Position numbers and translations under genes: made by a program. This document shows positions 27,165 to 34,531 of a stretch of DNA of 64,000 bases, one piece after another. The notes beneath the pieces were generated by a model, which ran no database searches, was not told the origin of the DNA, and saw only the letters and a list, made by a program, of their open reading frames with translations. Source of the stretch: Thiobacter sp. AK1 (lineage in GTDB: Bacteria; Pseudomonadota; Gammaproteobacteria; Burkholderiales; Thiobacteraceae); NCBI RefSeq assembly GCF_039822265.1, contig NZ_JBAJEX010000011.1, positions 1-64,000 of the forward strand, written 5' to 3'. Each line of letters starts with the position of its first letter. Within the stretch, counting starts at the first letter, position 1.

Positions 27165-27758
27165 CTACACCCTCCCGTTCTTCTTCCATTCTTCGATTTT
27201 GGACGGGAGCAGCCACCGGCGAGCCGTAGCGGGGCTGATTTTGAGTAATCTGACTCCCTCTCTTGCGCATTGGTTTTTCGTTTTATATCGGCCGGAGAAC
27301 CACATCTCCATCAGTCGATCGCGTGCCGAGTTCGTCTTCGCATGCCGCTTCTTCCCACCGGCCTTGCCTAGGTTCTTTACCACCGCTTCCACGTCGTCCA
27401 GCGCCTTGTCCATCATGCCGATATAAGAGTTCATGATGCGCTCGTAGATGGTCTGAATCGCCGCGTGATTGCGCGGGGTTGCTTGCAGGCGCGGATCGGC
27501 AAGCATTGCCTCGAAGTGCTCTTGAATGGCTTCGCTTGCGTCGTTTTCTTTTTTCAGGACGGTGGATATTTCCGTCTGCTGAAATATCTCGAGTGCTTTT
27601 CCGATGCCAGAAACAGCCTCGCGCACTTCTTCGCGTTCGTCTTCCGGCAGTGATTGCAGCCACTGTTCGCGCTCCTCCGGCGTCATGCGCATCATGCGCT
27701 TCAAATCGCCAGCCGTAACACGTTTGCGCTTGCTGTTGCTAGGGTCTTGTTTGCTCAT
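27165..27758 (-). CDS. HTH-containing hypothetical protein of the element
   Basis: 197 residues. The N-terminus is very basic (SNSKRKRVTAGDLKRMMRM). The middle is helical and acidic. The C-terminal 40 residues look like an HTH (KTKNQCAREGVRLLKISPAT, then ARRWLLPSKIEEW). No family assigned. It may bind the adjacent repeats, its stop being next to them. Confidence 0.65.
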   Translation of the reverse strand: MSKQDPSNSKRKRVTAGDLKRMMRMTPEEREQWLQSLPEDEREEVREAVSGIGKALEIFQQTEISTVLKKENDASEAIQEHFEAMLADPRLQATPRNHAAIQTIYERIMNSYIGMMDKALDDVEAVVKNLGKAGGKKRHAKTNSARDRLMEMWFSGRYKTKNQCAREGVRLLKISPATARRWLLPSKIEEWKKNGRV

Positions 27759-27867
27759 GTCGTCCTCCCATGAACGGCGTCCTTGAAGGGGATGCCCGAC
27801 CAGGCGGTGGACGGGTCGCTTTTCGGCAACGGGGATCAGCCGTCGCCTAGGCCGGGCAAAAACGAGG

Positions 27868-29127
27868 TCAGCTTGTCATCTTGGCGTGCTCGCGCACCGG
27901 CAACGGCACCACTACGCCAGCGGGTCGGGTTACAAACCGTGCCCAGTCGTCCATCAGGGCGCGGCGCTTGGCAAGCAGGGCACCGCGCGCATAGGCGGCC
28001 TCGGCCTTGTCCTTGAGTTGATGCGCCAAGGCGTGCTCGATCACCTCGCGGGCGTGATGCGTCGTCTCGCCAGCCCAGTCGCGGAAGGTCGAACGTAGGC
28101 CATGCGCCGTGATGATGCGGTCGCTTGCCGGATCAAGGAAGCCTTGCCCACCGGCGGCCAGATCGTCGGCGTGCATGCGCCGGATTGTGGCCGTCATGGC
28201 CATATCGGACAGCATCCCACCACGCGGCGCGAAGAACACATAGGGGCTTGCCTCCATGCGCGGCAGGCTTCGCAACAATGCCAGCGCCGGTTCAGACAAG
28301 GGCACCACGTGTTCCTTCCCGGTCTTCGTGCGCTCGCTGGGGATCGTCCATAGCTTGGTCTCGAAGTCGATTTCGCGCCACGTCGCACCTCGGGCTTCAC
28401 CGGATCGGCAGGCGGTTAGCAGGATGAATTCCAGACAACGGGCGGCCATGCCGGGGCGTTCCGTTAGCTTCCGGTAGAACTCGGCCACGCGCACATAGGG
28501 CAGCGCGGGTTGATGCTGAATACGCTTGACCTTGGAAGGCTCGGGCAATAGCGCCTTCAGGCGGCCACGCCAGCGCGCCGGGTTGTAGTCGTCGCGCCAG
28601 CCATGCGCGGCGCAGTAGTCAAGGATGGCCTCGATGCGTTGACGAACCCGGCTTGCAGTCTCGGCCTTCGTCGTCCAGATCGGGCGCAACACCGACAAGA
28701 CATGCTCCACCGTCACCGCTTGGGGAGTCAGCTTGCCTATCTTGGGCAGCACGTAATCGCGCAGGGTGTTTTCCCATTGCTGGGCATGCTTGGCGTTTCG
28801 CCAGCCGGGGCGCTTGGCCTCGATGAGCATGGCGGCGGCTTCGGCGAAGGTCGGGATGCGTTCGCCCTTGCCGCTCAGCCGCGCATAGACGGCGGCGGGG
28901 TCTTCGCCGTTGAGCAGGGCATGCCGCAGCTTGGCGGCAAGCTCGCGCGCTTCCTTCAGTGACCGATCCTTGACGGAACCTAGGCCGATTTGTCGAACCT
29001 TGCCGTCGCGCTTCCATCGGAATACCCAAGAACGGCTTCCGCCCACCACCTTCAGATACAGGTTACCGCCGTCGGCGTGTAGCCCATCGGCGGCGGTCTC
29101 AACACCTCGCGCAGTCAGCTTTGCCAT
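27868..29127 (-). CDS. int: Tyrosine integrase
   Basis: 419 residues from the ATG at 29127 (GGGGGGAAGC upstream). N-terminal arm-DNA-binding domain (LHADGGNLYLKVVGGSRSWV), then a core-binding region and the catalytic domain: Arg in LTACRSGEARG, His-x-x-Arg in HGLRSTFRDW, His in HALAHQ, and nucleophile Tyr in AEAAYARGALL. It is of the P4/phi-type integrases that target tRNA 3' ends. It lies next to attR and is read away from it. Confidence 0.95.
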   Translation of the reverse strand: MAKLTARGVETAADGLHADGGNLYLKVVGGSRSWVFRWKRDGKVRQIGLGSVKDRSLKEARELAAKLRHALLNGEDPAAVYARLSGKGERIPTFAEAAAMLIEAKRPGWRNAKHAQQWENTLRDYVLPKIGKLTPQAVTVEHVLSVLRPIWTTKAETASRVRQRIEAILDYCAAHGWRDDYNPARWRGRLKALLPEPSKVKRIQHQPALPYVRVAEFYRKLTERPGMAARCLEFILLTACRSGEARGATWREIDFETKLWTIPSERTKTGKEHVVPLSEPALALLRSLPRMEASPYVFFAPRGGMLSDMAMTATIRRMHADDLAAGGQGFLDPASDRIITAHGLRSTFRDWAGETTHHAREVIEHALAHQLKDKAEAAYARGALLAKRRALMDDWARFVTRPAGVVVPLPVREHAKMTS

Positions 29128-29142
29128 GCTTCCCCCCAAGTC

Positions 29143-29167
29143 TGTGTTACCCGTAGTGTTACCCGAT
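29143..29167 (+). repeat. Right arm-type repeat of the element
   Basis: It matches the left repeat at 21053-21077 in 23 of 25 bases and holds two GTGTTACC cores. It lies 16 bp upstream of the integrase start, so integrase binding may also repress its own gene. Confidence 0.65.
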
Positions 29168-29284
29168 AACGCGGCTTGGGGTAAATTCTAGCGAATTTCG
29201 GCGGACAATCAAGCCTTCTAAGTCCTTGTTTCCTCGAAACCTTAGTGGGAGTTGGTGAACACCTGCGAATCAGTAGGAAGCGGA

Positions 29285-29298
29285 CTCCGTCTCCGCCA
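29285..29298 (+). other. attR (tRNA-Ser core repeat)
   Basis: CTCCGTCTCCGCCA, identical to the tRNA-Ser 3' end. The bases beyond it are the host sequence that originally followed the tRNA gene. Confidence 0.88.
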
Positions 29299-29338
29299 GA
29301 CAAGAATGGGGCCTTCGTGGTCCCATTGCTGTCTGGCG
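29294..29338 (+). terminator. Long hairpin at attR, probable displaced tRNA-Ser terminator
   Basis: CGCCAGACA (29294-29302) pairs with TGTCTGGCG (29330-29338). An inner stem AATGGG/CCCATT follows. The stem begins within the last bases of the tRNA copy. A further hairpin lies near 29356-29378. There is no strong T-run. Between 29128 and 29436 I see no gene. Confidence 0.5.
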
Positions 29339-29436
29339 CAGAAGCAGGCTCTTTGCGCCCCGCTCGGATCAGGCGGGGCGGGCGTAAGGGGTCCGCCGCT
29401 GGTCCCCGGGCTTATAGGCCGCTCACCGCGGCGCCG

Positions 29437-29465
29437 TTGTTTGCAAAGCCGTTTTACTTTATAAT
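29437..29465 (+). promoter_or_regulatory. Promoter of tRNA-Arg
   Basis: TTGTTT (29437-29442), a 17-bp spacer and a perfect TATAAT (29460-29465) end 10 bp before the tRNA. Confidence 0.7.
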
Positions 29466-29475
29466 CGCCGCTTCC

Positions 29476-29552
29476 GCGCCCGTAGCTCAGTTGGATAGAG
29501 TACCTGGCTACGAACCAGGGGGTCAGGAGTTCGAATCTCTTCGGGCGCGCCA
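29476..29552 (+). tRNA. tRNA-Arg (ACG anticodon)
   Basis: Acceptor GCGCCCG pairs with CGGGCGC. D arm TAGCTCAGTTGGATAGA. Anticodon stem CCTGG/CCAGG with loop CTACGAA (anticodon ACG, read as inosine). T arm AGGAGTTCGAATCTCT and an encoded CCA. Confidence 0.96.
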
Positions 29553-29561
29553 GATCGTAAC

Positions 29562-29588
29562 GGGCTGCCATGTGGCGGCCCTTTTCTT
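29562..29588 (+). terminator. Intrinsic terminator after tRNA-Arg
   Basis: GGGCTGCC (29562-29569) and GGCGGCCC (29574-29581) with an ATGT loop, then TTTTCTTT. From here to the next tRNA (29,883) I see no gene. Confidence 0.8.
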
Positions 29589-29882
29589 TCCCCTGTCGCG
29601 TTTTGCCTGGCTTACGCTACATCAGGACCCAGCGCCGCGAGGTCGATGCCAACGAGTAACGCCCTGGGAAACGACCCCTGGCAAGCCGCCGAAAAACTGG
29701 GCGGGAAAGCGAACGGGGCCGAGCGTTCCGCCCTTCGGCGAGCATCGTCCTGCCGCTGCAGATAATCCGTCTTCGACGGGAAAGGTTCCTGTCCACGAGG
29801 AGGAGCCCAGCCAGCCGGCTGCGGGTCGCGACAAGACCTGATCAGGCGGCTTTCCGGCCCTTGGCGCCGATGGTCTGACGGG

Positions 29883-29969
29883 CGGAGGCGGTGAGATTCG
29901 AACTCACGAGGGGTAAAAACCCCTGGCGGTTTTCAAGACCGCTGCCTTAAACCACTCGGCCACGCCTCC
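29883..29969 (-). tRNA. tRNA-Ser (UGA anticodon)
   Basis: On the minus strand, acceptor GGAGGCG pairs with CGCCTCC. The anticodon loop CTTGAAA is flanked by GCGGT/ACCGC (anticodon TGA). A long variable arm (AGGGGTTTTTACCCCT) and T arm GAGTTCGAATCTC. CCA is not encoded. Confidence 0.94.
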
Positions 29970-30324
29970 GACTACCTGCATCCACCTGGCAGTTTCAGCT
30001 CCGACAAGACCTGCTGCACGGGTTGGCGACCCAAGTCAGCCGAACACCGCTGCGGCCTTGTTGCCGCACGGCCCTTCGCAGGCGACCGTACGGCCACGCC
30101 GGCCCTGCCCGACACACCGGCTTTACGCTGCCGATGCACCTGCTCGCGCGATGACGCGAGGCGCATGATACCGTGGAAATCCCTGCGCGGCACGGGGGCC
30201 GTTTTGCGCAAAAAAGTAGCCGCCGACCACTTGGGTTGAAACTTTGACATCCCTTGGCTAGTCTATGCCCTCGTTAGCGGCGTTCGTCCATCTCAAACCA
30301 TCGAGATCAACCCAAGGAGATTCC
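29970..30324. other. Gene-free interval upstream of the BI-1-like gene
   Basis: A 355-bp gap. A weak promoter candidate for the downstream gene is TTGAAA (30236-30241), 17 bp, TAGTCT (30259-30264). A TTGACA at 30244-30249 has no good -10 partner. Otherwise I see nothing. Confidence 0.4.
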
Positions 30325-31017
30325 ATGCAAGCCGATTATCCCTCCAACCTGAGCAGCCTATCCGTCGCGGTGCCCAGCGCGCAGAAGGTACTGCGCAACA
30401 CCTATATGCTGCTGGCCATGACGCTGCTGTTCAGCGCGCTGACTGCGGCAGCGGCCGTGGCCCTACACGTGTCCTATGGCGTCGGCCTGGTGAGCAGCCT
30501 GATTGCCCTCGCCCTGCTGTGGTTTGCCGTGCCCCGCACCGCCAATTCCGCCGCGGGCATCGGGGTGGTGTTCGCGATCACCGGTCTGCTGGGTTTCGGT
30601 CTCGGCCCCGTGCTCAACCACTACCTGGCACTCGCTAACGGCGCCCAGATCGTGATGCTGGCGCTGGGGCTTACCGGTATCGCGTTTCTCGGGCTGTCTG
30701 CCTATGCGCTCACCACGCGCAAGGACTTCAGCTTCATGCGTAGCTTCCTGGTCGCTGGCGTGCTGGTGGCTTTCATCGCTTCCATCGTGTCGCTGGTCGC
30801 AGCCTTGCTTGGCCACCCTCTGCCGGCGCTGGCGCTGACCGTCTCGGCCATGTTTGCCGTGCTCATGTGCGGGATGATCCTCTATCAGACCGGCGAGATC
30901 GTGAACGGCGGCGAGACCAACTACGTGCTGGCCACCATCGGCCTGTACGTTTCCCTCTACAACCTGTTCACCAGCCTACTGCAGTTGCTGGGCGCTTTCA
31001 TGGGCGAGCGCGACTGA
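30325..31017 (+). CDS. Bax inhibitor-1/YccA-family membrane protein
   Basis: 230 residues from the ATG at 30325 (AAGGAG 6 bp upstream). Seven hydrophobic segments, starting VLRNTYMLLAMTLLFSALTA and ending with IGLYVSLYNLFTSLLQLLGA. This matches YccA, an inner-membrane partner and modulator of the FtsH protease; other members are pH-gated calcium channels. The acidic pair near the C-terminus (GGETNY, then GERD) fits the family. Single gene with its own terminator. Confidence 0.92.
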   Translation: MQADYPSNLSSLSVAVPSAQKVLRNTYMLLAMTLLFSALTAAAAVALHVSYGVGLVSSLIALALLWFAVPRTANSAAGIGVVFAITGLLGFGLGPVLNHYLALANGAQIVMLALGLTGIAFLGLSAYALTTRKDFSFMRSFLVAGVLVAFIASIVSLVAALLGHPLPALALTVSAMFAVLMCGMILYQTGEIVNGGETNYVLATIGLYVSLYNLFTSLLQLLGAFMGERD

Positions 31018-31040
31018 TTCGCGCGCTCCAGGCGCAAACG

Positions 31041-31072
31041 ACGGGGCGGGTGAACCGCCCCGTTGCTTTTTT
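31041..31072 (+). terminator. Intrinsic terminator after the BI-1-like gene
   Basis: ACGGGGCGG (31041-31049) pairs with CCGCCCCGT (31055-31063), then TGCTTTTTT. It lies between convergent genes and may serve both. Confidence 0.88.
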
Positions 31073-32363
31073 AGCGCTCGAACAGCGCGATCGATTCCAC
31101 GTGCCCGGTGTGCGGGAACATGTTGACCACACCGGCCGCAAGCAGGTGGTAACCCTTCTCGTGGCTGAGCACGGCGGCATCCCGCGCCAAGGTGGCTGGA
31201 CTGCAGGAGACATAAACGATGCGCGCGGGCGCATCGCTTCCCAGCGCCTTGACCACCTGGATGGCGCCGTCTCGCGGTGGATCGATGAGCATCTTGTCGA
31301 AGTGGCCCCACTCCGCGAGGGTTTCCGGCGTGACCTCGAACAGATTGGCCGCGAGGAAATGAGTCGAGGCAGCAAGCCCATTGTGTGCGGCGTTGGCACG
31401 CGCCCGCGCCACCAGCGCGGAACTTCCTTCCACGCCCACCACGGTGGCACCGCGCCGGGCCATGGGCAGGCTGAAATTGCCCAGTCCACAGAACAGATCG
31501 GCGATACGCTCGCCCGGCTGAGGGTCTAGCAAGGCCATGGCACGCCGCACCAACACCCGGTTGATCGCGGGGTTGACCTGGGTGAATTCTGTGGGCGAGA
31601 AAGGCATGTCTAGCCCAAACTCGGGCAGCGTGTAGCTCAGGTGAGGGGCCTCGAGCGGATAGAATGGGAACACGCTATCCGGCCCCTTGGGCTGCAGCCA
31701 CCACTGTATGCCGTGGGCGTCGGCAAACTCACGCAGGCGCACTTCGTCATCTGCGCTCAAGGGCTCCAGAATCCTCAGCACCAGCGCGTCTACACGCTCG
31801 CCCAGGGCGATTTCCACCTGGGGTGCACGCTCACGCACCGACAGCCCACCGATCAGCGCACGCAGAGGATCGATCAGCCGGGCGATGCGCGGAGGCAGGA
31901 TTTCGCAGCCATGCATGTCGGCGATGAAACTGCTCCTGCGCTCGTGGAAGCCCACCAGCACCCCGCCTTTCTTGGCCACTAGACGCGCGGACATGCGCGC
32001 GCGGTGGCGATAGCCCCAAGACGGACCATGGATCGCCGGCAGCATCGACTCTGGTCGTACCTTGCCGATGCGTGCCAGGTTGTCTTCCAGGATGCGCTGC
32101 TTGGCGGCTACCTGCGCATAAGGCTCCATGTGCTGCAACAGACAGCCGCCACACACCCCGAAATAGGGACAGCGTGGTGTCACGCGCATGAAGCTCGCCT
32201 CCAGCACGCGCGTGACCTCGCCCAGCTCATAGGTGGACTTGCGGCGCAGCGTGCGATACTCGACGCACTCACCGGGCAGCGCGCCTTCCACGAACACCAC
32301 CTTACCCGCCACGTGGGCCACGCCGCGTCCCTCGTGATCCAGGGATTCGATGCGCGCACTCAT
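31071..32363 (-). CDS. rlmD: 23S rRNA (uracil-1939-C5)-methyltransferase
   Basis: 430 residues from the ATG at 32363. An N-terminal TRAM-like domain precedes the Fe-S cysteines [10 protein letters not shown], with a fourth Cys at MHGCEIL. The SAM site is [18 protein letters not shown]. The catalytic Cys is in [13 protein letters not shown] and the general base in [10 protein letters not shown]. It methylates U1939 of 23S rRNA. It overlaps the VanZ-like stop by 4 bases. Confidence 0.95.
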   Translation of the reverse strand: MSARIESLDHEGRGVAHVAGKVVFVEGALPGECVEYRTLRRKSTYELGEVTRVLEASFMRVTPRCPYFGVCGGCLLQHMEPYAQVAAKQRILEDNLARIGKVRPESMLPAIHGPSWGYRHRARMSARLVAKKGGVLVGFHERRSSFIADMHGCEILPPRIARLIDPLRALIGGLSVRERAPQVEIALGERVDALVLRILEPLSADDEVRLREFADAHGIQWWLQPKGPDSVFPFYPLEAPHLSYTLPEFGLDMPFSPTEFTQVNPAINRVLVRRAMALLDPQPGERIADLFCGLGNFSLPMARRGATVVGVEGSSALVARARANAAHNGLAASTHFLAANLFEVTPETLAEWGHFDKMLIDPPRDGAIQVVKALGSDAPARIVYVSCSPATLARDAAVLSHEKGYHLLAAGVVNMFPHTGHVESIALFER

Positions 32364-32752
32364 ATCGACACTCTTAAGCGGCTCAAGCGCGACTCCAGCA
32401 GGGCCAGCAGCCGTCCGGCCCGGGTCCCGGCCAATTTTGCCCCGAGCAGGAGGCCGACTGCATCCGCCACGACGTCGGCTGCTTCCGCCGAACGGGTGGG
32501 CGTAAAGGACTGCGCGATCTCGATCGCCACGCCCAGTGACAGCAAGGCCGCCATCGGCAGCGCGCGGCGGGGCGTGATCTGGAGGAACCAGAACGCGAGC
32601 CAGGCGAAGGTCGCCGCATGTTCCAGCTTGTCCCCATGTGGGAACACCAAGGGGTGTGGCGGCGTGGGCATCAGGGACAGATAGACGACCGCGGCCACCA
32701 TCAGCCCACCCAGGCGCATCCACAGGGATGGCCAGCTTAGCGGCGCATCCAT
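32360..32752 (-). CDS. VanZ-like membrane protein
   Basis: 130 residues from the ATG at 32752. Four hydrophobic segments. The VanZ pattern [16 protein letters not shown] and [20 protein letters not shown] is present. The molecular role of these small proteins is unclear; VanZ itself gives low-level teicoplanin resistance. It is sandwiched between the exonuclease (1 bp gap) and rlmD. Confidence 0.9.
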   Translation of the reverse strand: MDAPLSWPSLWMRLGGLMVAAVVYLSLMPTPPHPLVFPHGDKLEHAATFAWLAFWFLQITPRRALPMAALLSLGVAIEIAQSFTPTRSAEAADVVADAVGLLLGAKLAGTRAGRLLALLESRLSRLRVSI

Positions 32753-32753
32753 G

Positions 32754-33527
32754 TTAACCCCACGCCGCCAGGTATTCCTGCCAATGGGCGTCCGGCAGCC
32801 CGGCAAGATGCTCGCGCACGCGGGCCACTTCCGCGTCATAAGCCTCGCGCGTGAGGGCGCCGCGTAGCAGCTGAAAGCGCAAATAAACCAGGAAGGTATT
32901 GACTGCGTCGGTTTCGCAATAGGCGCGAATGGCCTGAATCTCGCCACGCCGCCAGGCGGGCCAGACCTGGGCGCCGTCCATGCCCAGCTTGCCGGGCAAG
33001 CCCATGAGCCGTGCCAGCTCGTCCAGTGGGGCATTGGCGCGTGGCTGATAAAGGGCGAGCAAGTCCATGAGATCGAGATGGCGGGTGTGGTAGCGGCTGA
33101 TGTAGTTGTTGTATTTGAACTCACGGTCTTCCTCGCCCATGTCCCAGTAACGCGGCGCCGACAAGCCGTGGATCAATGCGCGGTAGTGCAGCACGGGCAG
33201 ATCGAACCCGCCGCCATTCCATGACACGAGCTGCGGCGTGTAGTGCTCTATGCCATTGAAAAAGCGCTGGATGAGCTCCGCCTCCGGAGACTCCGGCGTA
33301 CCCAGGGACCAGACGCGCAACCCCTCGGCATCGCGCAGCACGCAGGAGATGGCGATCACCCGATGCAAGTGATGGGGTAAAAACTCGCTTCCCGTCGCCT
33401 GGCGCCGCCGCTGGAAAGCGATCTCGGCCACTTCTTCTGGCGTCGCCGCGGGGTTGAGCTCCCACAGCACACGTAGCCCATCGGTATCCGGGATGGTCTC
33501 GATGTCGAAGACCAGAACGGGGATCAT
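32754..33527 (-). CDS. Predicted 3'-5' exonuclease, PolB-type
   Basis: 257 residues; the start at 33527 has AGGAGT upstream. Exo motifs are VFDIETIPDTDG, VSWNGGGFDLPVLHYR and YCETDAVNTFLVY. It is of the family with DNA-polymerase-B-like exonuclease (PF10108). Nucleic-acid processing is expected; the substrate is not known. First gene of the exonuclease-vanZ-rlmD set. Confidence 0.9.
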   Translation of the reverse strand: MIPVLVFDIETIPDTDGLRVLWELNPAATPEEVAEIAFQRRRQATGSEFLPHHLHRVIAISCVLRDAEGLRVWSLGTPESPEAELIQRFFNGIEHYTPQLVSWNGGGFDLPVLHYRALIHGLSAPRYWDMGEEDREFKYNNYISRYHTRHLDLMDLLALYQPRANAPLDELARLMGLPGKLGMDGAQVWPAWRRGEIQAIRAYCETDAVNTFLVYLRFQLLRGALTREAYDAEVARVREHLAGLPDAHWQEYLAAWG

Positions 33528-33654
33528 GCCTACACTCCTCACGACCACGCGCCTAATGGAAAGGCCCAGGTGGTGTCTTGAGCAAGGGGGACAATGCCGA
33601 ATCAATCGCACACGGAGACGGGCCCCGCGCCCGAGCCGTCACCGGGGGATCCTC

Positions 33655-33933
33655 ATGGAAAGCGCGCTGGCGTTGCGTTTCACTGCGTGGTCAGCCATTT
33701 GGTGGAACTTCAGCCGCGCAAGGCAGAGGCCGCCCGCTACTCTGGAGGAATTGCTGTTCTTAAGCCGCCCGTGGCCGCAAGGCCATGGATTCGACGAGGC
33801 GACCGGCGCCGAGCTTGCCTTCCTCATCGATTTGCTGCACAGCCTACGGCGACCCGCGGCATCCCCACTGGACGCCAACGTCTGGGCCATTGCCTGGGAT
33901 GCGCACCCCAAGGTGCCCGACACTACTTCCTGA
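33655..33933 (+). CDS. Possible small hypothetical protein
   Basis: 92 residues (MESALALRFTAWSAIWWNFS...). A GGGGGATC precedes the ATG. It is basic and Trp-rich at the start, then mostly helical with a plausible composition (FLIDLLHSLRRP). It lies in the gap between two convergent genes and overlaps the end of ydbL-like by 11 bases. No family is recognised and it could be spurious. Confidence 0.4.
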   Translation: MESALALRFTAWSAIWWNFSRARQRPPATLEELLFLSRPWPQGHGFDEATGAELAFLIDLLHSLRRPAASPLDANVWAIAWDAHPKVPDTTS

Positions 33934-34345
33934 CCCATTCGCCGTTTGCGTTCTGCACGTACCAGCCGGAAGGCGCCTTGGCAATCCAGCGGCTTGCGAA
34001 GGTGGCGCGGATATCGGCTTCCCACTCCGGGTGACCATTGGCACGGGCGATCTCACGATAGAGCGCGACCCGATCGCGGTTCTCCTCGGCCACCAGGGCC
34101 TGGACCGCCGCGCGCTGGGCAAGCGGCACCAAGGAAGCATCCCGCAAAGCAATCAGACCATCGCGGGTGAGACCGAGGGCGCCGTTGTCGTAAAAAGGCT
34201 TGAGCTGGGCGTGGCGTGCCTGCTGCGCGGTCTTGATGGCCGCGATGGTGGGTGTGTCGATGTCCAGATTGGCGCCCTGTGCGTAGGCGCATAGAGAAAG
34301 CAGCATCAGGCAAAGGCCGAGCAGGGAGGCGGGCGCTCGTTTCAT
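33923..34345 (-). CDS. ydbL: YdbL family protein (DUF1318)
   Basis: 140 residues from the ATG at 34345. Signal peptide LLGLCLMLLSLCAYAQG. The DUF1318 region has RDASLVPLAQRAAVQALVAE and NRDRVALYREIARANGH, and ends with GWYVQNANGEWVRK. In E. coli YdbL is the periplasmic partner of YdbH and YnbE, which form an intermembrane lipid transport bridge. It overlaps ynbE by 4 bases. Confidence 0.92.
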   Translation of the reverse strand: MKRAPASLLGLCLMLLSLCAYAQGANLDIDTPTIAAIKTAQQARHAQLKPFYDNGALGLTRDGLIALRDASLVPLAQRAAVQALVAEENRDRVALYREIARANGHPEWEADIRATFASRWIAKAPSGWYVQNANGEWVRK

Positions 34346-34521
34346 TTGTTCTGCCCCTCTGTGCCCGGCGCACGTTCCGGCTTGAGCTGCCATACCTCTT
34401 CGATGATTTTATCCGCCGCTTTTTCCGCAGCGGCGGCAGGAAAGTAGATGTTGATGGTGACGCAGCCGGCGAGCAGGGCGCCCGTCAGCACGATGCCGCT
34501 CGCCCTCGCAAACAGGCGCAT
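34342..34521 (-). CDS. ynbE: YnbE-like lipoprotein
   Basis: 59 residues. The lipobox ALLAGC ends the signal peptide and is followed by VTINIYFPAAAAEKAADKII. YnbE is a small outer-membrane lipoprotein that stacks on YdbH to complete its beta-sheet bridge between membranes. It starts 10 bp after the ydbH stop. Confidence 0.9.
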   Translation of the reverse strand: MRLFARASGIVLTGALLAGCVTINIYFPAAAAEKAADKIIEEVWQLKPERAPGTEGQNK

Positions 34522-34531
34522 GATCGCTTCC

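Larger units (their letters stand above)
20984..29298. mobile_element. 8.3-kb integrated element in tRNA-Ser (satellite or prophage remnant)
   Basis: It is bounded by the 14-bp direct repeat CTCCGTCTCCGCCA. All recognised genes are on the minus strand. The content is integrase, HTH protein, AlpA-type regulator, primase-helicase, TubC-like, small acidic proteins, NGO0469-like protein, PolB-type exonuclease, RuvC-like resolvase, a hypothetical gene and a Mor-type regulator. No capsid, tail, lysis or conjugation genes are seen. It is therefore a replicating but not self-packaging element, or the remains of a phage replication module. Confidence 0.88.

Noticed and set aside
29590..29880. Small plus-strand and minus-strand frames between the two tRNA genes
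   Set aside because: No ribosome site and low-complexity translations; they lie beyond a strong terminator.
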